Assembly (NCBI RefSeq): GCF_001941505.1
Contig: NZ_CP009248.1
Coordinates: 1,674,001 to 1,738,000 of the forward strand
DNA: 64,000 nt
DNA from: Corynebacterium sphenisci DSM 44792
Lineage (GTDB): Bacteria; Actinomycetota; Actinomycetes; Mycobacteriales; Mycobacteriaceae
Direction: 5' to 3'
The notes beneath the pieces were generated by a model that saw only the letters and a list, made by a program, of their open reading frames with translations, was not told where the DNA came from and did not search any database. Positions 46,140 to 55,035 of the stretch are shown here, in pieces (positions within the stretch are counted from its first letter, which is position 1; each line of letters starts with the position of its first letter). A program made the position numbers and the translations under genes.

Positions 46140-47855
46140 ATGGCGGACCCCACCCTGCCGCCGATCGACGCCTCGGCGACCCAGCTGAGCGCCAACGGGG
46201 TCAGCTTCGACTACGAGGCCACCCCGGTGCTGCGGGAGGTCGATCTCACCCTCTCCGCCGGCGATGTGCTCGGCCTGGTCGGCGACAACGGCGCCGGCAA
46301 GTCCACCCTGCTGTGGATCCTCTCCGGCCGGCGCAAGCCCACCTCCGGCCGCGTCACCCACATCGGGGTGCGCGCCCTGGGCTCCCAGGAGCTGCAGGCC
46401 CCCTTCGACTCCACCGGGCGGATGCTGGTGGAGGAGGCCCTGGGCCCGGCCCGGCGCCGGCTGGCCGCCCTGGAGGCCGCCGCGGAGGCGATGGCCAGCG
46501 AGGACCCGGAGGCCGCGGCGGCCGCCGAGGAGGACTACAACCGGCACTTCGCCGACGTGGTCGCCCACGACGACTGGAACGCCGAGCACAACGCCGAGGT
46601 GGTGCTCGACCACCTGGGGCTCATCAAGGACGGGCCCGAGGGCCCGCTGCTGGACCAGCTCACCGTGGAGATGTCCGGGGGCCAGCGGGCGCTGCTCGGC
46701 CTGGCCCTGACCCTCATCCGGCGCCCGGAGATCCTGCTGCTCGACGAGCCGACGAACCACCTCGACGACCGGGGCCGGGAGCTCATCATCCGCACCATCC
46801 GGGAGCATCCCGGGGTGGTGGTGCTGGCCACCCACGATCGGGACTTCCTGGACGAGACCTGCACCCATATCGGCGATCTCATCCCGGGCCGGCCGGGGAT
46901 CGGCATCTTCCGCGGCAACTGGACCGAGTACGACCGGCACCGCCGCCATGAGCGCGCCCTGTGGGAGCACCGCTGGCGCACCGAGACCCATGAGAAGGCC
47001 CGGCTGGAGAAGGCCATCGACACCGGGGCCCGGGAGGTCTCCCCGGGGCGGGCGCGCACCGACAACGACAAGATCTCCTACAACCAGGCCGGGGCCCGGG
47101 TGGAGCGCCAGATCGCCCGCCGGGTCCGCGCCGCCCGCTCCCGCCTGGAGGAGCTGGAGGCCGAGGGGGTGGCCAAACCGCCGGCGCTGCTCGGCTTCGA
47201 CGCGCCCCTGACCCGGCCGCCGTCGACGAAGCGGGCGCCCTCCGGCAGCGAGGACGACTTCCACCTGAAGCTGCGCGGGGTGGTGGTGCCGGACCGGATC
47301 CGGGTCGGCTCGCTGACCATCCGGCCCGGGGACACCGTGGTGGTCACCGGCCCGAATGGGGCCGGCAAGTCCACGCTGCTGTCCGTGCTCGCCGGGGAGC
47401 TGGCCCCGGAGTCCGGGGAGGCCCGGATCGGCCAGGGCGCCCGGGTGGCGATGCTGCGCCAGGAGCAGCGCTGGGCGGATCCGCGCAAGAGCGCCAACCA
47501 GCTCTTCGAGGAGCTGCACGACGGGGGCGTGGAGCTCGAGGATCTGGGGCTGCTCTCCCCCGAGGACGCGGACCGGCCGGTGGGGGATCTCTCCGTGGGC
47601 CAGCAGCGCCGGGTGGCCCTGGCCCTGGTGGTCGCCGATCCGCCGGAGGTGCTGATCCTCGACGAGCCGACGAACCACCTGAGCGTGGACCTCATCGAGG
47701 AGGTCCAGGACGCCATCGAGGCCACCGAGGGCACCGTCATCGTGGTCACCCACGATCGGCGGATGGTGCAGCGCCTGGAGGCCCGCCATCTGGTCGTGGA
47801 GGCCGGCGAGGTCACCGAGCTGCCCCGGGGCCGCAGGCCGGTCGAATTCGCCTGA
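46140..47855 (+). CDS. ABC-F family ribosome-associated ATPase
   Basis: A 571-residue soluble protein with two ABC cassettes and no membrane domain. Walker A sites are GDNGAGKST (about 48-56) and GPNGAGKST (about 404); signatures are MSGGQ and LSVGQQ; both cassettes end in LLDEPTNHL or LILDEPTNHL. ABC-F proteins bind the ribosomal E site and rescue stalled or antibiotic-blocked ribosomes. The QQRR second signature resembles antibiotic-resistance members of actinobacteria, but a housekeeping translation role is equally possible. GGAGGAGG lies about 12 bases before the ATG. Confidence 0.92.
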   Translation: MADPTLPPIDASATQLSANGVSFDYEATPVLREVDLTLSAGDVLGLVGDNGAGKSTLLWILSGRRKPTSGRVTHIGVRALGSQELQAPFDSTGRMLVEEALGPARRRLAALEAAAEAMASEDPEAAAAAEEDYNRHFADVVAHDDWNAEHNAEVVLDHLGLIKDGPEGPLLDQLTVEMSGGQRALLGLALTLIRRPEILLLDEPTNHLDDRGRELIIRTIREHPGVVVLATHDRDFLDETCTHIGDLIPGRPGIGIFRGNWTEYDRHRRHERALWEHRWRTETHEKARLEKAIDTGAREVSPGRARTDNDKISYNQAGARVERQIARRVRAARSRLEELEAEGVAKPPALLGFDAPLTRPPSTKRAPSGSEDDFHLKLRGVVVPDRIRVGSLTIRPGDTVVVTGPNGAGKSTLLSVLAGELAPESGEARIGQGARVAMLRQEQRWADPRKSANQLFEELHDGGVELEDLGLLSPEDADRPVGDLSVGQQRRVALALVVADPPEVLILDEPTNHLSVDLIEEVQDAIEATEGTVIVVTHDRRMVQRLEARHLVVEAGEVTELPRGRRPVEFA

Positions 47856-47892
47856 GCGCACCGCCCGGCGCCCCCGCGGGCCCCTCCCCCCG

Positions 47893-47962
47893 GCCCGACG
47901 CCGCCGGCGGCCCCGGGACCGGCCGTCCGCCCCCGGCTCACCGGCCGCCGGCGGCGTCGGGC
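47893..47962. repeat. 20-bp perfect inverted repeat downstream of the ABC-F gene
   Basis: GCCCGACGCCGCCGGCGGCC at 47893-47912 is the exact reverse complement of 47943-47962, with a 30-base GC-rich loop. It probably helps end ABC-F transcription. Confidence 0.65.
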
Positions 47963-47982
47963 GCGGGCCCGGGCATGCGGAA

Positions 47983-48013
47983 ACCCCGCCACCGGAAGGC
48001 CAGGTGGCGGGGT
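47983..48013. terminator. Bidirectional terminator between ABC-F and ctaF
   Basis: An 11-bp perfect stem ACCCCGCCACC/GGTGGCGGGGT with a 9-base loop between convergent genes. Confidence 0.7.
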
Positions 48014-48097
48014 GCGCCCCGCGCGCCCGTGGGGCGCGGCGGGCGGGGTCGCGGGCCCCGGCCGGGGGAAGGCCGGGCCGGGGGCCGCGGGGAGTCG

Positions 48098-48544
48098 CTA
48101 GTGCTTCTCCGGCGGGACGTAGTACTGGGTGTTCAGCTTGGTGCCGCTGACGATGAGCACCACCGCGCCGAGCACGATGACCCAGTAGTTCATGAAGGCG
48201 ATCCCGTAGCCCATCAGCACGATGCCCAGGGTCATCACGAAGGGCCAGATGGAGCTGGCGGAGAAGAAGCCCAGGGTCCCGGCGCCGTCGGCGACCTCCG
48301 CCTCCTCGAAGTCGGAGGGGGCGATGTCGGTGCGCACCTCGGTGAAGTGCAGGTAGGCGCCGAGGAACAGGCAGAGCAGGGTGCCCAGGGCGAGGCCGGT
48401 GGCGCCGGCCCACTCGAGGCGGCCCTGGCTCTCGGTGATGATGTTGCCCGTGTCCTGGACGTAGATGGTGGAGAGGATGTAGACCACGGTCGCGGTGAAC
48501 ATGAACACCGTGAGCCCGTAGAACAGCTTGGCGGCGGACTTCAT
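48098..48544 (-). CDS. ctaF: Cytochrome c oxidase subunit IV
   Basis: A 148-residue, four-helix subunit specific to actinobacterial aa3 oxidases, needed for stable assembly. It begins MKSAAKLFYGLTVFMFTATVVYILST, with further hydrophobic segments at about 45-65, 95-115 and 118-138 and a short Tyr/Pro C-terminus. It follows ctaC after 28 bp, the usual ctaCF pair. Confidence 0.95.
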   Translation of the reverse strand: MKSAAKLFYGLTVFMFTATVVYILSTIYVQDTGNIITESQGRLEWAGATGLALGTLLCLFLGAYLHFTEVRTDIAPSDFEEAEVADGAGTLGFFSASSIWPFVMTLGIVLMGYGIAFMNYWVIVLGAVVLIVSGTKLNTQYYVPPEKH

Positions 48545-48572
48545 TGTCGTGCCCTTCCTATGGTTCGGTGCC

Positions 48573-49742
48573 CTAGTTCCGGGCGTTCAGGTCGACGGTG
48601 TTGGCGGAGTGGTCGTCGACGTCGCGGGTGTCGACGCGGCCCGGGTTGAAGGGGCTGGTGGACACGGCGTAGGCGTCCTCGCCGATGTGGGCCAGCGCCT
48701 CGGCGTTGGTGGCGTCCGGGTTCGCGCGGCGGAACTCGAGGTACTTGGTGAAGTCCTCGCGGGAGACCGCGCGGATCTCGAAGTTCATCATCGCGTGGTA
48801 GGTGCCGCACATCTCGGCGCAGCGGCCGACGAAGGCGTGCTTGACCTTGTCGGAGGGGTTCACGTGGCGCCGGTTGGCGACCTTGTCGGACTCGATGGCC
48901 TCGATCTGGAACTTCCGCTGGGCCTTGTTCTCGTCCGGGTGCGGGAACACGTCGCGCTTGAAGAGGAACTCCGGGACCCAGAAGGAGTGGGCCACGTCCG
49001 CGGAGGCGACGTCAAACTCGATGGCGGTGTCCAGCGGGAGCACCAGCACCGGCACCTCGTTGGTGGTGCCCAGGGTCTCGATCTCGTTGAAGTGCAGGTA
49101 GGAGACGTCCGACTTGGACTGGCCGTGGATCGGGAACTCCTTCTGGGTGCGGGTCTCGCCGGCCGGGACGTGGCCGTGCTCGCCGGTGAAGAAGACCTCC
49201 GGGTCATCGGAGGGGATCCGGCCGTCGTACTCGGTGCCGCCGGCCAGGTCGGCGGAGACGTTGGCGTAGCCGAACTTCCAGTTCCACTGGAAGGCGGTCA
49301 CGTCGACGGTGACCTCCGGCTCCTTGTCCATCGCGGTGACCTTGTCCTGCGCCTGGACGGTGAAGAAGAACATCGCCATGACGATGAGGATCGGCACCGC
49401 GGTGAGCACGAGCTCCAGGGGCACGTTGTAGGCGGTCTGCCGGGGGAACTCGCCCTTGCCGGCCTTCTCCGCCTTCTTCGCGGTGAAGTTGATCATCGAG
49501 AAGATGGTGATGCCCCAGACGATGATGCCGATGGTCCAGGCGGCGACCCAGGTCCACACCCAGAAGTTGCCCATGGCCTGGGACTCCGGGGTGACGCCCT
49601 CGGGCCAGCCGAAGCGGATCAGCCGGAACAGCCCGTTGTCCGGGGGGTTGACATCGCAGCCCGTCAGCAGGGTGGCGCCTGCGGCGAGGGACCCGAGGAC
49701 GCCAGCCTTGCGGGCGACCCCGTTCTTCCTGAGGTGATTCAC
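48573..49742 (-). CDS. ctaC: Cytochrome c oxidase subunit II
   Basis: A 389-residue lipoprotein subunit that receives electrons through its CuA centre. The signal peptide ends in the lipobox LLTGC (Cys near 28). Two transmembrane helices follow (about 55-80 and 105-125), then the cupredoxin domain with HSFWVPEF and the CuA loop CAEMCGTYHAMM. The GTG at 49742 has AGGAAGG 9 bases upstream; the frame remains open upstream but gives no signal peptide. The C-terminal 50 residues after the CuA loop are typical of corynebacteria. Confidence 0.95.
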   Translation of the reverse strand: MNHLRKNGVARKAGVLGSLAAGATLLTGCDVNPPDNGLFRLIRFGWPEGVTPESQAMGNFWVWTWVAAWTIGIIVWGITIFSMINFTAKKAEKAGKGEFPRQTAYNVPLELVLTAVPILIVMAMFFFTVQAQDKVTAMDKEPEVTVDVTAFQWNWKFGYANVSADLAGGTEYDGRIPSDDPEVFFTGEHGHVPAGETRTQKEFPIHGQSKSDVSYLHFNEIETLGTTNEVPVLVLPLDTAIEFDVASADVAHSFWVPEFLFKRDVFPHPDENKAQRKFQIEAIESDKVANRRHVNPSDKVKHAFVGRCAEMCGTYHAMMNFEIRAVSREDFTKYLEFRRANPDATNAEALAHIGEDAYAVSTSPFNPGRVDTRDVDDHSANTVDLNARN

Positions 49743-49840
49743 GTGTGTCTGCCTTCCTGATCCACACAAGTTCCTGTGAGCCCGTCCGGGCCGGGGCCCG
49801 GGACGAGGTTCAGTCTTACCCATGAAGAGTAGCCCATTCC

Positions 49841-49888
49841 TGTGAATTCTCCACAACGGCTGGCCCGCATGGGGTGCTGCCAAGTATA
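49841..49888 (-). promoter_or_regulatory. ctaC-ctaF promoter region
   Basis: Minus-strand -10 TATACT (49888-49883) predicts a leader of about 135 nt. Downstream, 49841-49855 reads TGTGAATTCTCCACA, a CRP-like inverted repeat one base shorter than the GlxR consensus. Confidence 0.5.
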
Positions 49889-50112
49889 ACCCCGCTGATA
49901 AAAGCCTGAGAGAATCCCCCCGCCCCCGCGCGTCGACGGGGGTGTGAGTTCGCCCACACCAACCGCCGCCCCCGGGGTCCGCCCAGGTTCCGGGCCCGCC
50001 CGCGCCCGGCGCCCGGCGCCGGCGGCCGCGGGATGCGGGTGCGGCGGAGGCGCCCGACTAGGGTGGACGGGAATCGACCCCCTCCCCGACCCCGGAAAGG
50101 TGACCGCCCGAG
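49889..50112. other. Intergenic region between divergent ctaC and asnB
   Basis: No gene seen. The left side is AT-richer and belongs to the ctaC promoter; the right side is GC-rich. TAGGGT at 50059-50064 is a likely -10 for asnB with a leader of about 40 nt. Confidence 0.5.
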
Positions 50113-52038
50113 ATGTGTGGCCTCCTCGGCATCCTCACCGGCGACGGCGACGCCGCCGCCCTCACCCCCGCCGTCGAACGCGCCCTGCCCTGCATGCGGC
50201 ACCGCGGCCCCGACGCCGCCGGCACCTGGTGCGACGATGACGTCGTCTTCGGCTTCAACCGCCTTTCCATCATCGACCTGGAGCACAGCCACCAGCCGCT
50301 GACCTGGGGCCCGGCCGATGACCCGGAGCGCTACGCGATGACCTTCAACGGGGAGATCTACAACTACCCCGAGCTGCGCGCCGAACTCGCCGGGGCCGGC
50401 TACGAGTTCCGCACCGAGGGCGACGGGGAGCCGATCCTGGTCGGCTACCACCACTGGGGGGAGGCCGTGCTGGAGAAGCTGCGCGGCATGTTCGCGATCG
50501 CGATCTGGGACACCCGCACCCGCCGGCTCTTCCTCGCCCGGGACCGCTTCGGCATCAAGCCGCTGTTCTACGCCACCACCGGCGCCGGCACCGCCTTCGC
50601 CTCGGAGAAGAAGTCCATCCTGGAGATGGCCCCCGAGCTCGGCCTGGACGCGGCGGACCTGGACCGCCGGGCCCTGGTGCACTACACCGATCTGCAGTAC
50701 GTCCCGGAGCCGGAGACCCTGCACGCCGGGATCCGGCGGCTCGAGTCCGGCTGCCACGCCACCCTCGCCCCCGGCGGGGAGGTCACCCAGGTGCGCTGGT
50801 TCGACCCGGCCTTCCCCATCGAGCCGGTGCCCGCCGGCGGCGAGCAGGCCGTGTTCGACCGGATCGCCGCGGTGCTGGAGGACTCGGTGGCCAAGCACAT
50901 GCGCGCCGACGTCACCGTGGGCAGCTTCCTCTCCGGGGGCATCGACTCCACCGCGATCGCCGCCCTGGCCAAGCGGCACAACCCCGATCTGCTGACCTTC
51001 ACCACCGGTTTCGAGCGGGAGGGCTTCTCCGAGGTCGACGTCGCCGCCGAATCCGCCGCCGCGATCGGGGTGGAGCACATCGTCAAGGTGGTCTCCCCCG
51101 AGGAGTTCGCCGGGGCGATCCCGAAGATCATCTGGTACCTCGACGACCCCGTGGCCGACCCGGCCCTGGTGCCGCTGTACTTCGTCGCCGCCGAGGCCCG
51201 CAAGCACGTCAAGGTGGTGCTCTCCGGGGAGGGCGCCGACGAGCTCTTCGGCGGCTACACCATCTACAAGGAGCCGCTGTCGCTGCGCCCCTTCGAGCGG
51301 CTGCCCGCGGCGGCGCTGCGCGGGCTGGGCGCCCTGGGCCGGGCGCTGCCGGAGGGGATGCGCGGCAAATCCCTGCTGCTGCGCGGCTCCACGCCCCTGG
51401 AGCGGCGCTACTACGGCAACGCCCGCTCCTTCACCTTCGAGCAGCTGCGCGAGGTGCTGCCCTGGGCCCCGCGGGAATGGGACCACGGCGAGGTCACCGC
51501 GCCCATCTACGCCCGCTCCGCGGACATGGACCCGGTCACCCGGATGCAGCACCTGGACCTGTTCACCTGGCTGCGCGGGGACATCCTGGTCAAGGCGGAC
51601 AAGATCACCATGGCCAACTCCCTGGAGCTGCGGGTGCCCTTCCTGGACCGGGAGGTCTTCGAGGTGGCGCAGACCCTGCCGGTGGACATGCGCATCGCGC
51701 ACGGCACCACCAAGTACGCGCTGCGCCGGGCGATGGAGCAGATCGTGCCGGAGCACGTGATCAACCGTCGCAAGCTCGGCTTCCCGGTGCCGATCCGGCA
51801 CTGGCTGGCCGGCGATGAGCTGCACGACTGGGCGCGCGGCGTCATCGACGAGTCCGGCACCGGGGACCTCATCGACAAGGCCGCGGTGCGCCGGATGCTC
51901 GCCGAGCACCACCCCACCCGCAACGACAACTCCCGCCGACTGTGGACCGTGCTGGCCTTCATGATCTGGCACGGCATCTTCATCGAGGACCGGATCCGCC
52001 CCGAGATCGAGCAGCGGGACTACCCGGTCCGGCTCTAG
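50113..52038 (+). CDS. asnB: Glutamine-hydrolysing asparagine synthetase-type amidotransferase (AsnB/LtsA)
   Basis: A 641-residue class II amidotransferase. The mature N-terminal nucleophile is Cys2 (MCGLLGI); the glutaminase domain runs to about 210, followed by the AMP-forming synthetase domain with the PP-loop SGGIDST near 275. In C. glutamicum the orthologue LtsA at this locus amidates diaminopimelate in the cell wall and its loss causes lysozyme sensitivity, so wall amidation is the favoured role. It ends in a convergent terminator shared with erpA. Confidence 0.93.
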   Translation: MCGLLGILTGDGDAAALTPAVERALPCMRHRGPDAAGTWCDDDVVFGFNRLSIIDLEHSHQPLTWGPADDPERYAMTFNGEIYNYPELRAELAGAGYEFRTEGDGEPILVGYHHWGEAVLEKLRGMFAIAIWDTRTRRLFLARDRFGIKPLFYATTGAGTAFASEKKSILEMAPELGLDAADLDRRALVHYTDLQYVPEPETLHAGIRRLESGCHATLAPGGEVTQVRWFDPAFPIEPVPAGGEQAVFDRIAAVLEDSVAKHMRADVTVGSFLSGGIDSTAIAALAKRHNPDLLTFTTGFEREGFSEVDVAAESAAAIGVEHIVKVVSPEEFAGAIPKIIWYLDDPVADPALVPLYFVAAEARKHVKVVLSGEGADELFGGYTIYKEPLSLRPFERLPAAALRGLGALGRALPEGMRGKSLLLRGSTPLERRYYGNARSFTFEQLREVLPWAPREWDHGEVTAPIYARSADMDPVTRMQHLDLFTWLRGDILVKADKITMANSLELRVPFLDREVFEVAQTLPVDMRIAHGTTKYALRRAMEQIVPEHVINRRKLGFPVPIRHWLAGDELHDWARGVIDESGTGDLIDKAAVRRMLAEHHPTRNDNSRRLWTVLAFMIWHGIFIEDRIRPEIEQRDYPVRL

Positions 52039-52063
52039 GCCCGCGGCCGGCCCCGGACGCGCA

Positions 52064-52113
52064 AAGGGCGCGGCACCCGCCGGATCCCCCGATCCGGCGG
52101 GCGCCGCGCCCTT
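52064..52113. terminator. Bidirectional terminator between asnB and erpA
   Basis: Two 11-bp perfect stem segments separated by one A/C mismatch (outer AAGGGCGCGGC, inner CCCGCCGGATC) around a CCCC loop, placed between the convergent stops. Confidence 0.85.
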
Positions 52114-52160
52114 CGCCCGCTCCCCCGCGCCCGCCACGGGCGCGGGGCGGCGGCGGTCGC

Positions 52161-52502
52161 CTAGTTGAAGGAGTCGCCGCAGGCGCAGGAGCCGGTGGCG
52201 TTGGGGTTGTCGATGGTGAAGCCCTGCTGCTCGATGGTGTCGGCGAAGTCGATGGTGGCGCCCATCAGGTAGGGGGCGGACTGCCGGTCGACGACGAGCC
52301 GGACGCCGTCGAAGATCTCGGCGAGGTCGCCGTCGAGCTCGCGATCGTCGAAGTAGAGCTGGTAGCGCAGGCCGGCGCAGCCGCCCGGGGCGACGGAGAT
52401 GCGCAGGGACAGGTCCCCGGCGTCCTCCTGGGCGAGCAGGGCCTTCGCCTTCGCGGCGGCGGCCTCGGTCAGGGTCACGCCGGTGGTCTGTGCGGTGGTC
52501 AT
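52161..52502 (-). CDS. erpA: A-type iron-sulfur cluster insertion protein
   Basis: A 113-residue HesB/ErpA-family scaffold that passes Fe-S clusters to target enzymes. The three cluster ligands are present: Cys42 in GGCAGLRYQ and Cys106/Cys108 in CACGDSFN at the C-terminus. Position (Rv2204c) and length match. It is transcribed alone toward asnB. Likely clients in this window are lipoyl synthase LipA and the Rieske protein QcrA. Confidence 0.95.
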   Translation of the reverse strand: MTTAQTTGVTLTEAAAAKAKALLAQEDAGDLSLRISVAPGGCAGLRYQLYFDDRELDGDLAEIFDGVRLVVDRQSAPYLMGATIDFADTIEQQGFTIDNPNATGSCACGDSFN

Positions 52503-52658
52503 GCGGGTGGTCCTCCTGGGGGTCGTTCAACCGCGCGCCGGCTGCTCCGGCCGCGGTGGACGGGCCGGGCCGCCTGGTCCGGTGCCGTCGTATCCCGAAA
52601 GGGTACACCGACGCGCCGCGGCGCACAGCCCCCCGCCGCGGCCGCGGCGGGCATCACT

Positions 52659-52664
52659 TAGGCT
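52659..52664 (+). promoter_or_regulatory. -10 element of the DUF3043-cobU-cobT-cobS operon
   Basis: TAGGCT followed by 7 bases and a GTG start without Shine-Dalgarno. Confidence 0.5.
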
Positions 52665-52671
52665 GGTGGCC

Positions 52672-53394
52672 GTGAAACTGCCCTGGAGGAACGAAGAGCA
52701 CGACGCCGACGCCGCCGGCGCCCGCCCGGCCGGCGACCCCGACCAGCGCCCCGCCGAGGATCGCCCCGGCGGGGGCGGGCGCGGCCGGGGCAAGGCCTAC
52801 ACCCCGAAGAAGGGCCGGCCGACGCCGAAGCGCAAGGAGGTCGAGCGCGCCCAGGGCATCCGGCGCGGCCCCGTCGAGCCGCCGATGACCGCCAAGGAGG
52901 CCCGGGCCCGGCGCAAGGCGGAGAAGGCCACCATGAGCAAGGCGGAGCTGAAGGCCAAGCGGGCCCGGGAGCGCGCCGAACGCCGGGAGGCCCGCCGGAT
53001 CGCCGATGAGCGGATGGCCGCCGGCGACGAACGCTACCTGCTGCCCCGGGACCAGGGCCCGGAGCGGGCCCTGGTGCGCGACTACGTCGACTCCCGCCGC
53101 TTCGTGGCGAACATCTTCCTGCCCTTCGCCCTGGTGCTGCTGCTGGTGATGCTGCTCGGGCAGGCCTTCCCCACCCTGGCGAACATCATCTCCCTGATCT
53201 CGATGGGCCTGCTGGTGCTGCTCTTCGTGGAGGGCATCCTGATCGGGCGCAACGCCAACAAGCTGGTCCGGGAGCGGTTCCCGAAGTTCACCGGCACCGG
53301 GTTCGGGCTGGGCTTCTACGCCTACTCCCGGGCCTCCCAGCCGCGCCGGCTGCGCACCCCGCGGCCGCGGGTGGACGTCGGCGCCGAGGTCTAG
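52672..53394 (+). CDS. DUF3043 membrane protein
   Basis: A 240-residue protein of the actinobacterial DUF3043 family (Rv2206 position). The first 130 residues are highly charged, rich in Lys/Arg/Glu (YTPKKGRPTPKRKE and KAEKATMSKAELKAKRARER), then two transmembrane helices (about 145-165 and 170-190) and a short Arg-rich end. Function is unknown. The GTG start fits the upstream -10. cobU begins 7 bp after its stop, so they are probably one operon. Confidence 0.88.
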   Translation: MKLPWRNEEHDADAAGARPAGDPDQRPAEDRPGGGGRGRGKAYTPKKGRPTPKRKEVERAQGIRRGPVEPPMTAKEARARRKAEKATMSKAELKAKRARERAERREARRIADERMAAGDERYLLPRDQGPERALVRDYVDSRRFVANIFLPFALVLLLVMLLGQAFPTLANIISLISMGLLVLLFVEGILIGRNANKLVRERFPKFTGTGFGLGFYAYSRASQPRRLRTPRPRVDVGAEV

Positions 53395-53401
53395 GCCCCC
53401 G

Positions 53402-53986
53402 ATGCGCACGCTCGTGCTCGGCGGGGCCCGCTCGGGCAAATCCGCCTGGGCCGAGCGGCTGCTCGCCGACCCCGGCCCCGGCGCCGCCGCCCCGGTGCAC
53501 TACCTGGCCACCGCCCGGCCCCGGCCGGGCGAGGCCGGCTTCGACGCCGACTTCGCCGAGCGGATCGCCGCGCACCGGGCCCGCCGCCCCGCGCACTGGG
53601 TGACCGTGCCGGCCGCCGACGCCCCGGCGGCGCTGGCCGGGCTCGCCGACCGCGACCCCGCCCCGCCGGCGCTGCTCGACGACGCCGGCACCTGGCTCAC
53701 CGGGGTGCTCGACGAGGACCGCCTGTGGGAGGCCCCGCGCGGCTGCACCGCCGCCGCCGCGGACCGGCTGCTCGCCGCCGTCGCGGCCTGGCCGGGCCCG
53801 GCGGAGCTGGTGCTGGTCTCCCCGGAGACCGGGCTGGGGGTCATCCCCGGGCACCGCTCCGGCCGGCTGTTCCGCGATGAGCTCGGGGTGCTCAACGCCC
53901 GGCTCGCGGAGGTCTGCGACCGGGTCGTCCTGGTGGTCGCGGGGCTGCCCCTGGCGCTGAAGGGTGCGTTACCCTCGAGCCCATGA
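53402..53986 (+). CDS. cobU: Bifunctional adenosylcobinamide kinase / adenosylcobinamide-phosphate guanylyltransferase
   Basis: A 194-residue enzyme that phosphorylates adenosylcobinamide and then transfers GMP, preparing for lower-ligand attachment in cobalamin synthesis. The P-loop GGARSGKS is at about 7-14. The guanylylated histidine is expected in [12 protein letters not shown] (near 60). PETGLGVIP and the Asn/Leu-rich final helix match CobU/CobP. The stop overlaps the cobT ATG (ATGA). Confidence 0.93.
   Translation: MRTLVLGGARSGKSAWAERLLADPGPGAAAPVHYLATARPRPGEAGFDADFAERIAAHRARRPAHWVTVPAADAPAALAGLADRDPAPPALLDDAGTWLTGVLDEDRLWEAPRGCTAAAADRLLAAVAAWPGPAELVLVSPETGLGVIPGHRSGRLFRDELGVLNARLAEVCDRVVLVVAGLPLALKGALPSSP
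53970..53975 (+). promoter_or_regulatory. Possible internal -10 before cobT
   Basis: TACCCT inside the end of cobU, 7 bases before the cobT ATG; the spacing fits the leaderless pattern, but it could be chance. Confidence 0.25.
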
Positions 53987-55032
53987 CGCACGAGAGCTTC
54001 GCCCCGGTCACCGCCCCCGACGAGGCGGCCGCGGCGGCCGCCCGGGAGCGGCACCTGACCCTGACCAAGCCGCCCGGGTCCCTGGGCCGGCTGGAGGAGC
54101 TGGGGGTGTGGCTGGCCGCCTGCCAGGGGGAGGTGCCGCCGCGGGCCCTGGAGGATGTGCGGGTGGTGGTCTTCGCCGGCGATCACGGGGTCGTCGCCTC
54201 CGGGGTGTCCGCCTACCCGGCGGAGGTCAGCGGCCAGATGTTCGCCAACATCGTCGCCGGCGGCGCCGCGGTCAACGCGATCGCGCGCGCCCAGGGGGCG
54301 AGCGTCGTCGCCGCGGACATCAGCCTGGACCGCGAGGTCGACGAGGCCGAGGCGCCCTACCGGGTGCGCCGGGGCTGCGGGGCCATCGACCGGGAGGACG
54401 CGATGACCGAGGCCGAGGTCGCCCGGGCCCTGGCGGTGGGCCGCCGGCTCGCCGACGAGGCGGTGGACTCCGGGGCGCAGCTGCTCATCGCCGGGGACAT
54501 GGGCATCGGCAACACCACCCCGGCGGCGGCGATCATCGGCGCCATGGTCGGCGCAGAGCCGGTGGCGGTGGTCGGCCGCGGCACCGGGGTCGACGACGAG
54601 GGCTGGAAGCGCAAGACCGCCGCGATCCGGGACGCGATGTTCCGGGCCCGGGGGCTGCGCGGGGAGCCGATGGAGCTGCTGCGCCGGATCGCCTCCCCGG
54701 ATCTGGCGGCGATGGCGGCCTTCCTCGCCCAGGCCGCGGTGCGGCGCACCCCGGCGCTGCTGGACGGGGTGGTGGTCACCGCCGCGGCGCTGGCCGCCGA
54801 GGAGCTGGCGCCGGGCGCACGGGCCTGGTGGGCCGCCGGGCACCGCTCCGCCGAACCGGCGCACGCCCTGGCCCTGGCGCAGCTGGGCCTGGAGCCGCTG
54901 CTGGACTACGGGATGCGCCTGGGCGAGGGCTCCGGGGCGGTGGCGGCGCTGCCGATGCTGCAGTCGGCCACCGCGGTGCTGCGCGACATGGCCACCTTCG
55001 ACGACGCCGGGGTCTCCGGCCGGGCGGACTAG
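53983..55032 (+). CDS. cobT: Nicotinate-nucleotide--dimethylbenzimidazole phosphoribosyltransferase
   Basis: Makes alpha-ribazole phosphate, the lower ligand of cobalamin. The 349-residue protein has [29 protein letters not shown], the [14 protein letters not shown] block and the C-terminal RLGEGSGA segment with the catalytic glutamate, all typical of CobT. Together with CobU and CobS it forms the nucleotide-loop assembly branch. The presence of only these three genes here suggests salvage or a split pathway, which this window cannot decide. Confidence 0.95.
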   Translation: MTHESFAPVTAPDEAAAAAARERHLTLTKPPGSLGRLEELGVWLAACQGEVPPRALEDVRVVVFAGDHGVVASGVSAYPAEVSGQMFANIVAGGAAVNAIARAQGASVVAADISLDREVDEAEAPYRVRRGCGAIDREDAMTEAEVARALAVGRRLADEAVDSGAQLLIAGDMGIGNTTPAAAIIGAMVGAEPVAVVGRGTGVDDEGWKRKTAAIRDAMFRARGLRGEPMELLRRIASPDLAAMAAFLAQAAVRRTPALLDGVVVTAAALAAEELAPGARAWWAAGHRSAEPAHALALAQLGLEPLLDYGMRLGEGSGAVAALPMLQSATAVLRDMATFDDAGVSGRAD

Positions 55033-55035
55033 CCG

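Noticed and set aside
49841..49855. TGTGAATTCTCCACA as a GlxR site for ctaC
   Set aside because: The half-sites are one base closer together than the 16-bp consensus allows, so I kept it only as a note in the promoter entry.
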